Of a stretch of 64,000 bases of DNA, positions 1 to 8,714 are shown piece by piece; the first letter of the stretch is position 1, and each line of letters starts with the position of its first letter. Position numbers and translations under genes: made by a program. The stretch comes from JAAYXS01 sp043820985. Lineage in GTDB: Bacteria > Planctomycetota > Phycisphaerae > UBA1845 > Fen-1342. The stretch is taken from positions 1-64,000 of the forward strand of contig JBDRDH010000123.1 of the NCBI GenBank assembly GCA_043820985.1, in the 5' to 3' direction. The notes below the pieces were generated by a model. The model had not been told where the DNA came from, ran no database searches, and worked only from the letters and a program-made list of their open reading frames with translations.

Positions 1-51
1 ACCTACAACGCCCTGGCGGTCATCTTCGAGTTCGCGGGCCTGGAGTTCTAA
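1..51 (+). CDS. 3' end of an unidentified gene (partial)
   Basis: An open frame enters from the left edge and stops with TAA at 49-51, giving only the last 16 residues (TYNALAVIFEFAGLEF). The codons are GC-rich like those of the surrounding genes. The tail alternates hydrophobic residues and ends in Phe, as many outer-membrane beta-barrels do, but 16 residues cannot identify a family. GC-rich hairpins start 15 bases after the stop. Confidence 0.5.
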   Translation, partial: TYNALAVIFEFAGLEF

Positions 52-65
52 GAGCGACGAACATA

Positions 66-160
66 ACCCCCTCCCTGACAGGGAGGGGTTGGGGGAGGGT
101 CGCATTCCGCGGCATTCCCCCCCTTACCCTTCCCTCTCTCCCACGGGGGAGAGGGGTTTT
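66..160. repeat. Two GC-rich hairpins downstream of the first gene
   Basis: The first hairpin has perfect 9-base arms, CCCCTCCCT (68-76) and AGGGAGGGG (80-88). The second has arms CTCTCCC (136-142) and GGGAGAG (147-153) and runs into TTTT at 157-160, so it could end transcription of the upstream gene. The CCCTCCC/GGGAGGG style suggests a dispersed palindromic element more than a gene-specific terminator. Confidence 0.5.
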
Positions 161-288
161 GATCGGGGCTCTAAATCAGCGTCCGCGGAATCGCGTCCCA
201 CAAACCGAACGCGCAGCGCAAGCAAACGCCCACATTACTCGCCTCGTCCAATAATCAGAGCCGCGACTGTAAAGGAGCGGCTGGTCCT

Positions 289-397
289 GGTGCGAGAATC
301 CCTTCTCGCACCCACATTCGCGGGAATCCGCTCCCGCGAGCGGCACAGGATGGGAATCCTGCTTGGTGAGGGCCGAGATGGGAATCTCGGCCCAGCG
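289..397. repeat. 109-bp dispersed repeat, copy 1
   Basis: This block of nested palindromes contains GGTGCGAGAATC...TCTCGCACC and GGCCGAGATGGGAATCTCGGCC. It recurs at 4097-4205 with the same length and only scattered substitutions, and its last 26 bases recur at 3201-3226. The rest of 161-671 holds no convincing gene: short frames there lack codon bias and homology. Confidence 0.8.
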
Positions 398-671
398 TCC
401 TCAGAATGACGGGTGATGCACACTGTCAAGACCAAACACGTTCGGATTTCGACATATTTTCCTTCTCAACAACACCCTGTATTCTCTGCGCGCTCCGCGG
501 TGAATCATCCGGGATTAACGACATCCTGCCCGAATCCAACGAGCAGGGCGCGGGGATTGGCGATCAGCTATCAGCCCTCAGCTTTCAGCCAATGGTGGGG
601 CGCGCGGCCCGGACACACCAATCCGAGGCCCACATCTGAATGGTGCGTCAAGGGACGCACTTTGCGTGGCA

Positions 672-1787
672 TCATCGCGGTTGTTTGGCGAGGCCGCGCA
701 GGGCCGGAAACGGTTCGACCGTGGCCATCTCGCCGAGGGTGGCAACAGTGAAAGTACGCCCATCGGTGTCTCGCACGACAGGTCCCAGCGCATCGGCCGT
801 GCGACGCCATCCGAGTCCCCCCAATACGGCGAATACCGGGATGCCACCGAGCCGATTCGCCTCGCCTCGAAGTGACCGAAAACGGGCGGCCTTGTCTCGG
901 GCCGTGCCACCATCGTTGGCCACTTTGCATTCCAGGATCGCTCGCAGGGTGGCGTTCCGGCTGTCGAAGACCACGAAGTCGGGGGCAGGCCGCACAGTGA
1001 GGCCGAAGCGCTCCTGCACGGATGCTTGGTTGTGGGCTCCCGTCCGCACATATGGGATACCGTGCTGCACGTACAACTCCTCCACCGGGTTCTCAAGCAA
1101 ATCCCCGCGTTGGCTACTAGTCGCGTCGAGTAACTGCCGGAAGGCGCCGCCGTACGCCCTCTGGTGGAGCAACACGGATAGCGGCACGCCGTTAGCGGCG
1201 TAGTCCCGGATGCTCTCCCAACCACGCACCGTGTCGGGCTTGTCCAGCTTCAAACGCAGCGCGGAGTCCGGTGCTTTGCGCGGAAACAGGTTGCCTGACA
1301 TGACGAGATCGACAACGGTGGCGCAGGTCATGGTCTGCCCTTCCGAAACGGCGCCTCCGCCCTCGATCGCCTTGAGTGCCCCCTTTGTCACCTTTGACAA
1401 GCCGTGCTTTTCGGCGACCAAAGCACAAGCCTCCGCGAATTCCTGCCCGATGAAGCCCAGTATCAGCCGAAAGATCTTAACTGTTTCGGGGTGCGACTTG
1501 ATGACGCGCGCAAGTGTTTCACGCTCGACCTTCGCAAAGCCGTCGGTCCCGTCACGCGCGAGCGCGTACGCCTTATCGATTTGCGGCAGCTCATACTCAC
1601 TTCGCCAGTGAATATAAGCGAAGTCGGCCTTGAGGCTTGGACCGTAAACTCGCTCGGCAATCGCGGCATATACGGCAGCATGGCTCCGAGTGCCAAATTG
1701 CTCGGGAACCCTGCGCACAAGCGCGACACGCTCATCCCAGGTTTGGGCGGCGGCGACGATCTCTGCAATCTCTTCGGGAGTCGGCAT
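672..1787 (-). CDS. Probable type II restriction endonuclease (PD-(D/E)XK type)
   Basis: The gene lies directly downstream of a DNA methyltransferase on the same strand, the usual place for a cognate restriction enzyme. Near the C-terminus there is a PD...ECK pattern (PDFVVFD around residue 269, then ILECKVAN about 15 residues later), preceded by the Glu-rich stretch ENPVEELYVQHGIPY. This matches a PD-(D/E)XK nuclease core with its beta-hairpin. The rest, largely helical, would hold specificity determinants; I do not recognise the recognition site. The ATG at 1787 is 12 bases after the methyltransferase stop; a TTG at 1799 abuts that stop exactly and is the alternative. Intact, 371 residues. 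The nuclease role is inferred from context and motif. Confidence 0.7.
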   Translation of the reverse strand: MPTPEEIAEIVAAAQTWDERVALVRRVPEQFGTRSHAAVYAAIAERVYGPSLKADFAYIHWRSEYELPQIDKAYALARDGTDGFAKVERETLARVIKSHPETVKIFRLILGFIGQEFAEACALVAEKHGLSKVTKGALKAIEGGGAVSEGQTMTCATVVDLVMSGNLFPRKAPDSALRLKLDKPDTVRGWESIRDYAANGVPLSVLLHQRAYGGAFRQLLDATSSQRGDLLENPVEELYVQHGIPYVRTGAHNQASVQERFGLTVRPAPDFVVFDSRNATLRAILECKVANDGGTARDKAARFRSLRGEANRLGGIPVFAVLGGLGWRRTADALGPVVRDTDGRTFTVATLGEMATVEPFPALRGLAKQPR

Positions 1788-1799
1788 CACTCTGTACAA

Positions 1800-2750
1800 T
1801 TACCGTTGCGTCTTGAGGCGGTCGGGCAGGATCGCGGCATACTCGGGGTCGGTTTCCGTCACCAACCAACGCCGTCCCAGTTGTTCGGCAGCGACGGCGG
1901 TTGTACACGTCCCGCCGAAGGGATCGAAGACCAGTTGCCCGGGGGTGCTCATGACCTTGATGAAGAACGACGGAAGCTGTATCGGGAATCGGGCCGGATG
2001 ACGCGTCGGATTGGGTCCGAACTCGGGTTCAAAGTGAAGTAGCGTCGATGGCCGCACCATGTCGGGCCCCGCCTGCACGCGTTTGCGCCCCTGGCCCGAC
2101 GGAGCATTTACGCGCTCAAAGTTGTGGGGCAGTCTCTTGCGTCGCTCACGATCTTTGGCATCCCAGCGAGCAGGTGTCAGGCATTGCTCTGGGAATAGCT
2201 GCCATTTCGGCGTTTTTGCGAATTGAAAGCAGTACTCGATGGCATCCTTGAGGAAACGATTGAACCTGCCGGGTGGTGGTGACGGCTTGCCCCATACGAA
2301 GTCCTCGCAGAAAAGAAAGCCCTGTTCTCTGAGCCAGAAGATCAACTCGTACTGAAGTGTGCCCCGCTCGTCACCGTGCCGCTTGGACCGGTAGTTGAGC
2401 ACGAAGCTGCCGTGCGGCTTGAGGGTGCGCAAGATCTCGGCAGTGACCTCCAGAAAGAAGCCCTGGTACCACTGCCGTTCGTATCGCTCACCGTTGCCGT
2501 ATTTCGGTTGGCCGTCATAGGGCGGTGACGTCAACACAAGATCGAACGTCTCGTCCGGAATGCTGCGAAGCACGTCGAGGCAATCGCCCACAATGAGAGC
2601 GCCGAGATCAGTCCGGTAGGTGGCGGATCGAACAAGAGAACGCGGGATGCTGACTTCGCAGGAGGACCGAACTCGCCCATTTGACTTGTCACCTCGCGAT
2701 TGCGGTGCCTGCCGCACCCGACGAGTCGTGGCCATGTCTTGCTTTCCCAT
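1800..2750 (-). CDS. Site-specific DNA methyltransferase, beta class (likely N4-cytosine)
   Basis: This enzyme transfers a methyl group from SAM to an exocyclic amino group in DNA and should protect host sites from the nuclease encoded just downstream. The catalytic motif TSPPY is at about residues 74-78 and the SAM-binding motif FDPFGGTCTT at about 275-284; this catalytic-then-SAM order defines the beta class. A Ser-Pro-Pro-Tyr core is more common in N4-cytosine than N6-adenine enzymes, so N4mC is the better guess. The length of 316 residues is typical. About 40 basic residues precede the core, and a second ATG lies at 2735, so the true start could be slightly later. Confidence 0.88.
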   Translation of the reverse strand: MGKQDMATTRRVRQAPQSRGDKSNGRVRSSCEVSIPRSLVRSATYRTDLGALIVGDCLDVLRSIPDETFDLVLTSPPYDGQPKYGNGERYERQWYQGFFLEVTAEILRTLKPHGSFVLNYRSKRHGDERGTLQYELIFWLREQGFLFCEDFVWGKPSPPPGRFNRFLKDAIEYCFQFAKTPKWQLFPEQCLTPARWDAKDRERRKRLPHNFERVNAPSGQGRKRVQAGPDMVRPSTLLHFEPEFGPNPTRHPARFPIQLPSFFIKVMSTPGQLVFDPFGGTCTTAVAAEQLGRRWLVTETDPEYAAILPDRLKTQR

Positions 2751-3289
2751 CTAAGAGTCCCTTCAGAGATATCGCGCACGGCCCTCTCGTCCTACGCGTG
2801 CCTCAGTCGCATTGTTCCACGGACTTCCATGCAGAGTCCAGTGGTCCTCGCAGTTCCGTAGGCCGGGCACGGCTTACCATCTCGCTACGCCCCAATCGTC
2901 GCACTTGCGGTTTCGCTCCACGGTCCCTTTTCGCCGGTTGTGGCGACCCAGTCCCGGCGCGCCGGGATAGTAAGCGGTTTTGCCGGGCCGCCTGCCCTTT
3001 ACGTCCTTGACACCACTGTGTCAAGGCTTTCAAGGGCCTTCACCGGGGTAGTCTACCACGTACGGCGTACGCGTGTCGACCAACAGGAAGCTCAGCTCGC
3101 TCGGGCCGGCGGCGGTGCCGAGTGCCATGCCCAAGCGCAGCGCGGGCATGCCATCTTACGGCGAGACATGCCGGCGCCTTCAGCTTCGGCATGGCACCTG
3201 GCCGAGATAGGAATCTCGGCCCAGCGTCCGCCGCATGTCCAGCCCGTCGCTGACGCTCGGGGTACTGCCTGGCCCGCGGTGCCCGACGC
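2751..3289. other. Gene-free gap with small palindromes
   Basis: There is no believable coding frame. A perfect hairpin, CCTTGACAC (3005-3013) and GTGTCAAGG (3018-3026), lies in the middle. Positions 3201-3226 repeat the tail of the 109-bp dispersed element. A GCATGCC...GGCATGGCA palindrome near 3150-3196 resembles the ATGCCCGCGC...GGGCATGGCA elements at 31.6 and 45.4 kb. Confidence 0.5.
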
Positions 3290-4009
3290 CTAGCGATGCT
3301 CACTCCTGATATGGCGGCGGAGTTTGAAGAGTTCTTTGAAGGCGCGCAGGATTACGCGCAGGTTGGCGCCGGTTTGCTCGCCGGCCGTGCGTGGGTAGTG
3401 ATGTACGCCGAGCTGGGCGATCGAGTAGCCCAGGTTACGCGCCTTGGCCAGGATTTCGGTGTCGATCAGTGCCCCGGTGCTCTTCATCGTGATCTGGTCA
3501 AACAATTTCCGCGGGTAGATCTTGAATGCACAGTCGATGTCCCGCAAACCCAGCCGGAAGAGAATATTTACCAGGGTGGTCCAGGCCCACGCGTTCAGCT
3601 TGCGGATCAGCGGGTCCTGCCGATCCAACCGGTAGCAGGACACGATGTCATGCGTTTCCAGATGCGGCAGCAGCTTGGGCAGTTCCTTGATGTCAAATTG
3701 TCCGTCACCATCCGTATAGAACACCCAGTCTTTGGATGACTCCCGGAAACCACGCTGCAAGGCCCCGCCATATCCCAGGTTCGGATTGTTATGCACGGCC
3801 CGCACCTGGGGAATTTCCGCGGCCAGGCGGTCGGCGATCTCCGCCGTGCGGTCCCGGCTACCGTCGTTGACGATGATAACTTCATAGTCATCCGCGATCT
3901 GGCTGGCGACCTCTACCGCTTCCCGGGTAACACGTTCCACATTGGCCTCTTCGTTGTAGCATGGGAAGAAGATGGTCAATGAAAACGGCTTGAGCGGCGG
4001 GCGTTCCAT
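3290..4009 (-). CDS. Family 2 glycosyltransferase (Dpm1-like)
   Basis: A soluble GT-A fold transferase of 239 residues that would move a sugar from a nucleotide donor, probably to a polyprenyl phosphate at the inner membrane face. Visible motifs are the N-terminal strand FFPCYNEEANV, the nucleotide-binding VNDGSRDRT, and the metal-binding DxD in YTDGDGQFD (about residues 99-104). There is no C-terminal membrane segment. The ATG at 4009 follows GGAGCCGAGG at a workable distance; a GTG 33 bases upstream gives an N-terminus without conservation. It stands alone between repeat-rich gaps. Donor and acceptor cannot be read from sequence. Confidence 0.85.
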   Translation of the reverse strand: MERPPLKPFSLTIFFPCYNEEANVERVTREAVEVASQIADDYEVIIVNDGSRDRTAEIADRLAAEIPQVRAVHNNPNLGYGGALQRGFRESSKDWVFYTDGDGQFDIKELPKLLPHLETHDIVSCYRLDRQDPLIRKLNAWAWTTLVNILFRLGLRDIDCAFKIYPRKLFDQITMKSTGALIDTEILAKARNLGYSIAQLGVHHYPRTAGEQTGANLRVILRAFKELFKLRRHIRSEHR

Positions 4010-4096
4010 GAACCTCGGCTCCAGATCGCCGCGGGTTGGCACCGGCCCGTGTTAAAAGGGACAGGCACCTCGCGGGGCTGCGTCATTGCTGATGCT

Positions 4097-4205
4097 GGTG
4101 CGAGAATCCCTTCTCGCACCCACATTCGCGGGAATCCTCTCCCGCGAGCGGGGTAGGATGGGAATCCTGCTTCGTCGGGGCCGAGATCGGAATCTCGGCC
4201 CAGCG
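4097..4205. repeat. 109-bp dispersed repeat, copy 2
   Basis: Same length and order of palindromes as 289-397. It ends 16 bases before the stop codon of the downstream metallophosphoesterase gene (stop at 4222-4224 on the minus strand). Confidence 0.8.
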
Positions 4206-4221
4206 GCGTCAAAGGTGCAGG

Positions 4222-6009
4222 TTACGGCTCGATCGTAACCTCCAGGGGCAGGCACTCGGGCCGCCAGGCTACCGGACCCTTGAGATACACTTGCAGTTCG
4301 CGGTAACCAGGAGCGACTCTAATCGCGGAAAGCTCAACCTGCAATGTCAGGGTGCGCCCCGGCGCCAACCGCAGTCGGTAGGCTGTCGCCGCCGGTCCGG
4401 GTTCATCCAGGATCAGGTATGGCAGGGTTTGGCCATCCAGGCGTACCAGCGGAGTTACGTTCGTGGCGGAACTGCCCAGGTTATGCAGATGAATCAAGGC
4501 CAGAGTTGATTGGGCCGCCAGGTAGGAAAGACCTTCGGCGTCCTGGTGCCGCTGGAGCACCAGTTGCCGGGGAGCTTCGATGTTCACATCAATGGCCGGC
4601 ATCATCGGGGTGGCGCTGGTGCCAACCACGGCGTGCAGTGCACCCTTGTCCGGCAAATCGACACGCACGCGACAATCCCAGACATCTCCCAGGTCAGTGA
4701 CCTGCGTTAACGTGGCGCCCGCATACCATGGCTGGCGATCGGGATTACGCTTGAGGAGCACTCTGACACTCAAGTCGTTAATTCGAAACGGCAAGTTGTT
4801 CACAACCGTGAACGACATGGAGCGCTGGGTGCCATCATTAGGGCCATCGTAGTACACCCGCAGATGGCCGGCCGCAATCGACTCCGCCAGTGGACCGCGC
4901 TCTCCGCCGCCCACGATATTGGCCCGACCATCAATCAGGTCTACTACCCTGTAGTGCGAAACACCGGTAGCGCCATCGCAGGTAGCAGTGCTGGACTGGT
5001 GCGTCCGCAAGTAACACATTGGAGCTGTGCTCTCGATCAGGTTCTTATATTCGATACCATCCCAATCGCGGTGCCCGCCACAGAACCACAAGCCCAGCCG
5101 AGTGCCCTGGACCATGCTGGCCAGATTGCCCTGCTGCTGCCAGTATTTCAGCAGATTGGGGGACTCATCATGACTTGCCACCAGTGTTATCCGCTGCTCG
5201 TTCGGACTGGCCAGCAGTTCCTCGAACCAGCGCACCTGGTCAACATCGTGTCCGATTGGATTTCTGGCCGTGTCATACAACACCACCATGCGATAGTCCC
5301 CCAGGTTGATGAAGCCTACCGGACTGGGGGCAACGTAGCGGGAGTAACTTTCGAGGTCATCGTGGTCGCCGCACGCGATCAACACTGGCGCATCGAACTG
5401 GGCAAAGTACTCAATGGCTCGCCGCCAGCCGGAATCGATGTCTGGGTGCGTCACGTCAAGCAAATCGCCCGTGGCCACAATCAAAGTGGGTGCGACCAGG
5501 TTGATTTCCTCAATCAATCCCCAATCGAAGTCTGGTGCGCCCACGTCGCCAACGTTCATATTGGACAGGTGCACCAGGCGTATGCGTTCCGGCAGGCTTC
5601 CGACCGCCACACAATGACGGCCCACTACCTGGCTGGTACCGGCGTGTATCTCCAAATCGTATGTATAGGCCGGAACATCCGCCGGTACGCGTACGGTCAC
5701 CGGTTGGCCGGTACTAAGTTGCTTACCGGCATCTGGCGGTACCACGAGGGGGAAACGCTGATCCCCGGCTTTCGGATTGCTGAGCGTCATGGAAACCGAC
5801 TGGTCGGCGGCGGGGAATTGGGCGCTGATGACCAGCTCACCCCCGGCCGGCACGAAGGCCGGTCGTCCCAGAGTAGGTCCCAGCAACATGGCTTTCTGGA
5901 TCCCGCCAGCGGTTTGTGTGTTAGGTGCGTCTTCATCAGCCTGAGCCGGGGGAGCACCGAGGATCATGGTCAGGACCAGTGACCCGGTCAGTAGAATTGC
6001 TTTGAGCAT
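4222..6009 (-). CDS. Secreted calcineurin-like metallophosphoesterase
   Basis: A 595-residue exported protein. Residues 1-24 form a signal peptide ending APPAQA. A beta-rich region (about 40-140) precedes the phosphoesterase core with GDLLDVTH (181-188), CGDHDD (213-218), ASHDE (278-282) and GGHRD (311-315). About 230 residues of beta-sandwich-like sequence follow. The first family motif, usually SDxHxG, reads SNMNVG (149-154): both the Asp and His that bind the first metal are Asn. The other four motifs look intact, so activity with altered metal binding or loss of activity are both possible. The gene is divergent from the uracil-DNA glycosylase gene with a very short shared upstream region. 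The natural substrate is unknown. Confidence 0.82.
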   Translation of the reverse strand: MLKAILLTGSLVLTMILGAPPAQADEDAPNTQTAGGIQKAMLLGPTLGRPAFVPAGGELVISAQFPAADQSVSMTLSNPKAGDQRFPLVVPPDAGKQLSTGQPVTVRVPADVPAYTYDLEIHAGTSQVVGRHCVAVGSLPERIRLVHLSNMNVGDVGAPDFDWGLIEEINLVAPTLIVATGDLLDVTHPDIDSGWRRAIEYFAQFDAPVLIACGDHDDLESYSRYVAPSPVGFINLGDYRMVVLYDTARNPIGHDVDQVRWFEELLASPNEQRITLVASHDESPNLLKYWQQQGNLASMVQGTRLGLWFCGGHRDWDGIEYKNLIESTAPMCYLRTHQSSTATCDGATGVSHYRVVDLIDGRANIVGGGERGPLAESIAAGHLRVYYDGPNDGTQRSMSFTVVNNLPFRINDLSVRVLLKRNPDRQPWYAGATLTQVTDLGDVWDCRVRVDLPDKGALHAVVGTSATPMMPAIDVNIEAPRQLVLQRHQDAEGLSYLAAQSTLALIHLHNLGSSATNVTPLVRLDGQTLPYLILDEPGPAATAYRLRLAPGRTLTLQVELSAIRVAPGYRELQVYLKGPVAWRPECLPLEVTIEP

Positions 6010-6026
6010 GCGTAATACCTTGCTGA

Positions 6027-6896
6027 GTGTCCGGTCTCCCAGTATCTTGTCATATCGTGACTAAGAGCGATCAGAACACAGCGCAATCGTGTCTGGCGGA
6101 GTGGTTACGTAGCGAACGTCGCCTGGGGATTCGTCATTTGGATCAATCGGAACCCGCGAAATCCGTCCAGGTGCCTCCAGCCGAAGATGTCAAGCCCGCC
6201 CGTGAGCGCTCACGGCAGCCACAATCTCAGGTTACTCCTTCATTCTTAAGCGATGACCCTGATCTGCCGGTTCTTTGTGACGCAAAGTTATCTTTGAAAG
6301 AAGCTACGGCTCAGCTAAACCATCTGGACGCCGAGTTCGTACAAGTCTGCACCCGCTGTCGATTGCATGCCCAGCGCAATAAGACCGTTTTTGGCGACGG
6401 CTCCCCCCGCCCCGATTTGGTGTTCATTGGCGAAGGTCCGGGGGCCGAGGAGGATCGCCAGGGGATCCCGTTTGTAGGCCGAGCTGGTGAGCTGCTCAGC
6501 AAGATGATTAACGCCATGGGCCTTAAACGGGAGCAGGTATATATCTGTAATATCGTTAAATGCCGTCCGCCCGGCAACCGCACGCCAACGGAAGACGAGA
6601 TGCAGACCTGTGTGCCCTATCTTTGGCGGCAATTGGCGATATTGCGTCCCAAGGCGATCGTGGCGCTCGGTCGTCCAGCCGCCCAGACACTCCTGTCGAC
6701 CAAAACTACCATTGGCCGCTTGCGGGGCGAGTTTCACGATTTTCCACCGCTGGCGCACGCCCATCTGGGCCTGCCACCGGCCAAGCTGATGCCTACTTTC
6801 CACCCCGCATACCTGTTGCGGAGTCCAGGCGAGAAGGGTAAGGCCTGGGAAGATCTCAAGCAGGTCATGCGTTTCCTGGGTCTGGACGCACCCTAG
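6027..6896 (+). CDS. Type 4 uracil-DNA glycosylase (Fe-S)
   Basis: Removes uracil from DNA as the first step of base excision repair. The catalytic region starts near residue 105. GEGPGAEED (135-143) is the uracil-DNA glycosylase motif 1 and HPAYLLR (259-265) is motif 2. Four cysteines (C108, C111, C179, C195) are placed as in the 4Fe-4S type 4/5 enzymes. The first 100 residues are an unconserved, charged and Pro-rich extension, common in planctomycete members. The start is uncertain: the frame opens with GTG at 6027, only 17 bases from the divergent gene, and GTG at 6057 (VTKSDQN) is equally plausible. Confidence 0.9.
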   Translation: MSGLPVSCHIVTKSDQNTAQSCLAEWLRSERRLGIRHLDQSEPAKSVQVPPAEDVKPARERSRQPQSQVTPSFLSDDPDLPVLCDAKLSLKEATAQLNHLDAEFVQVCTRCRLHAQRNKTVFGDGSPRPDLVFIGEGPGAEEDRQGIPFVGRAGELLSKMINAMGLKREQVYICNIVKCRPPGNRTPTEDEMQTCVPYLWRQLAILRPKAIVALGRPAAQTLLSTKTTIGRLRGEFHDFPPLAHAHLGLPPAKLMPTFHPAYLLRSPGEKGKAWEDLKQVMRFLGLDAP

Positions 6897-7131
6897 CAAT
6901 GTTTAGCGTCAGATTCCGGAGGCAATTGGGGTGACATGTTTTGGGATTGGGGGGAATTACCCGGTGGGCATCTGCCGTACAGGTGCTATGCTCAGGTTTA
7001 TCGATGGTTGTAGTCGTGATATCTGATAAGTTGAATCCCCGTCGGGCGCGGTATATCGAAATAGCTCGCGCGCCTCTGACAACACGTGGTTATTGGGTTG
7101 CAGGTACTATGGACGGTACGGGTGGAATAGC

Positions 7132-7791
7132 ATGGACCTAAAAGCCCTTAAGGACTCTGCCAGACCTGCCACAATATATCTATTGGCCATTTCAGCCCTC
7201 GATCGGCAAGCCTATCGGATGCTGCTCGAGGAGTTGCTGGGGCGTCAGGTCGCTGTTGAATCAGATTTCACGCCCACTGCCGTATGGGCGGCGATGCGCG
7301 GCAAACCGAATCTCGCCCTGGTCAACGCCGACACGGCCCATCATGATGCGCTCGACGCCACCCAGATGATCACGCGCCTCAGCCCCACAATCAGGATCCT
7401 GGTCGTCGGAGCCGCGATCGATCCCCTCCATATTCAGGCCTGGAGACGCTGCAAAATTCACGGCTATGTCGTTAAAGATGGTGGTATCGAGGAATTACAG
7501 GCTGCCTTGACCGCCGTGTTGGACCACCGCCAATACTTTAGCGAGGGTGTGCGCGAGTGTATTCGCGGAGCGAAGGAAGCCTCCGACGGTCATTTGCACT
7601 TGTCGCGCCGTGAAACCGAACTGCTGCCGCTTCTGGCGCGGGGCCTGACGTTACGTGATGCCGCCAGCAAGATGGCGGTCAGCTATAAGACCGCCGATTC
7701 ATATCGTACCAGCCTGTTACGCAAGCTTGGTCTGCACGATCGGGTCGAACTGGCACGCTACGCGATTCGCGAACGAATTGTCGAGCCATGA
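7132..7791 (+). CDS. LuxR-type transcription regulator with degenerate receiver domain
   Basis: A two-domain regulator of 219 residues. Residues 10-130 have a receiver-like pattern. The C-terminal 60 residues are a LuxR helix-turn-helix (LSRRETELLPLLARGLT, then KTADSYRTSLLRKLGL, close to the consensus VSxxTVxxHRxxIxxKL). The receiver lacks the acidic pair near strand 1 (AISALDR where a DD is expected), and the phosphoacceptor aligns with Asn in NLALVNAD. Only the conserved Lys in GYVVKDG remains. It is therefore unlikely to be switched by phosphorylation in the usual way. ATG 7132 follows GGTGG. No histidine kinase gene is adjacent. The 235 bases upstream hold no other gene. Confidence 0.85.
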   Translation: MDLKALKDSARPATIYLLAISALDRQAYRMLLEELLGRQVAVESDFTPTAVWAAMRGKPNLALVNADTAHHDALDATQMITRLSPTIRILVVGAAIDPLHIQAWRRCKIHGYVVKDGGIEELQAALTAVLDHRQYFSEGVRECIRGAKEASDGHLHLSRRETELLPLLARGLTLRDAASKMAVSYKTADSYRTSLLRKLGLHDRVELARYAIRERIVEP

Positions 7792-7815
7792 GTCGCGCCC
7801 CGGCAAAGGCAATGC

Positions 7816-8238
7816 TCATGGGCTGTCAGCCAGGGCTCGGGTTCTCAGTTCCTCCGCCCGTTGTACCACATCGGCGACAGTGGCCTGTGGGGCTGCTTCC
7901 AGCATGAACGTTGGTAATACGTGCTCATCTTGGATGGTTCCGAGCACCAACGTCTCGGAAATGAGGTCAATGGGAGGCCACTGGTACCAGGGCGCATCTA
8001 TCCGGCAATGCGTTTTTAAGGTGTGGTATCCGGCCTTTCTCAGGATAATCTCATAGTCGCCATACCACAGAAATGAAAACCGCACTGGGCTGATGCCCAC
8101 TTCCTCGTCATTGACGACGACCAGGGCTCCCGGGGGATCGGTCTGTATTTTTATGGTGCGCTCGACACAGCCACACAGCATGGGCAGACCCATCAGCATC
8201 AGGGTGCTCATCAGCCATAGCCGCTGGTTAATACTCAT
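7816..8238 (-). CDS. PEGA-domain lipoprotein
   Basis: A 140-residue predicted lipoprotein: a short hydrophobic signal ends in the lipobox LCGC. The PEGA repeat that follows (IQTDPPGALVVVNDEEVG, then SPVRFSFLWYGDYEIILRKAGY) is a beta-strand module of surface proteins. The rest is not recognised. The start overlaps the stop of the upstream phosphoesterase gene as ATGA (8235-8238), so the two are translationally coupled. It converges on the regulator gene with 24 bases between stops. Confidence 0.85.
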   Translation of the reverse strand: MSINQRLWLMSTLMLMGLPMLCGCVERTIKIQTDPPGALVVVNDEEVGISPVRFSFLWYGDYEIILRKAGYHTLKTHCRIDAPWYQWPPIDLISETLVLGTIQDEHVLPTFMLEAAPQATVADVVQRAEELRTRALADSP

Positions 8239-8714
8239 GGTGACACCTCAATATGCTCGACGCTACAATCAGCGAGGTTCAGCACCGCCGCGGTACAGCG
8301 GCCGGATAGCCAGCCGCAACACTCACCAGGATTTATAAACAGTTTGCCATTGCGTCTTTCGGCGATCGGTCTGTGCGTATGACCGGTAACGATTACATCA
8401 GCCCGCTCGATATCGTCCGCGTGACACCATTCGACATAATGGTGCAGCAGGATACGTTGCCCACCGGCTTCGAATTTCAGTGGACCGTTTTGAATAGCCG
8501 GCAACACTTCCAGCAGCCCGCGCCGCTCGCCATCATTGTTGCCGAACGTGACATACACTTGCCCACCATAATCCACTAACAAGCGTGCGGCAAACGGGGC
8601 CACGAGGTCGCCGGCGTGGGCGATGGTTTTAATACCTAAATCAGAAAAGCATCCTAGCGCGGCACGCATTGTTGTTAATCGATCATGAGTGTCCGAAAGC
8701 AAGCCGATCAGCAT
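8235..8714 (-). CDS. YfcE/MJ0936-type metallophosphoesterase
   Basis: A compact 159-residue phosphodiesterase of the YfcE group. The five metal-binding motifs are complete: LSDTHD (6-11), HAGDLV, FGNNDGE, VTGHTHRP and the trailing NPGE. Family members hydrolyse phosphodiesters such as bis-pNPP with Mn; the physiological substrate is usually unknown. The ATG at 8714 is chosen because LIGLLSDTHD is the normal N-terminus; the longer frame adds 28 unconserved residues. It is first in a two-gene operon with the PEGA lipoprotein. Confidence 0.88.
   Translation of the reverse strand: MLIGLLSDTHDRLTTMRAALGCFSDLGIKTIAHAGDLVAPFAARLLVDYGGQVYVTFGNNDGERRGLLEVLPAIQNGPLKFEAGGQRILLHHYVEWCHADDIERADVIVTGHTHRPIAERRNGKLFINPGECCGWLSGRCTAAVLNLADCSVEHIEVSP

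Noticed and set aside
2803..3033. Possible tRNA or attachment site near the 3005-3026 hairpin
   Set aside because: The hairpin is isolated; no cloverleaf, T-loop sequence, CCA end or integrase gene accompanies it.
4864..5982. 372-codon plus-strand frame opposite the metallophosphoesterase gene
   Set aside because: It is the antisense shadow of a gene with clear motifs and a signal peptide; its translation matches no family.
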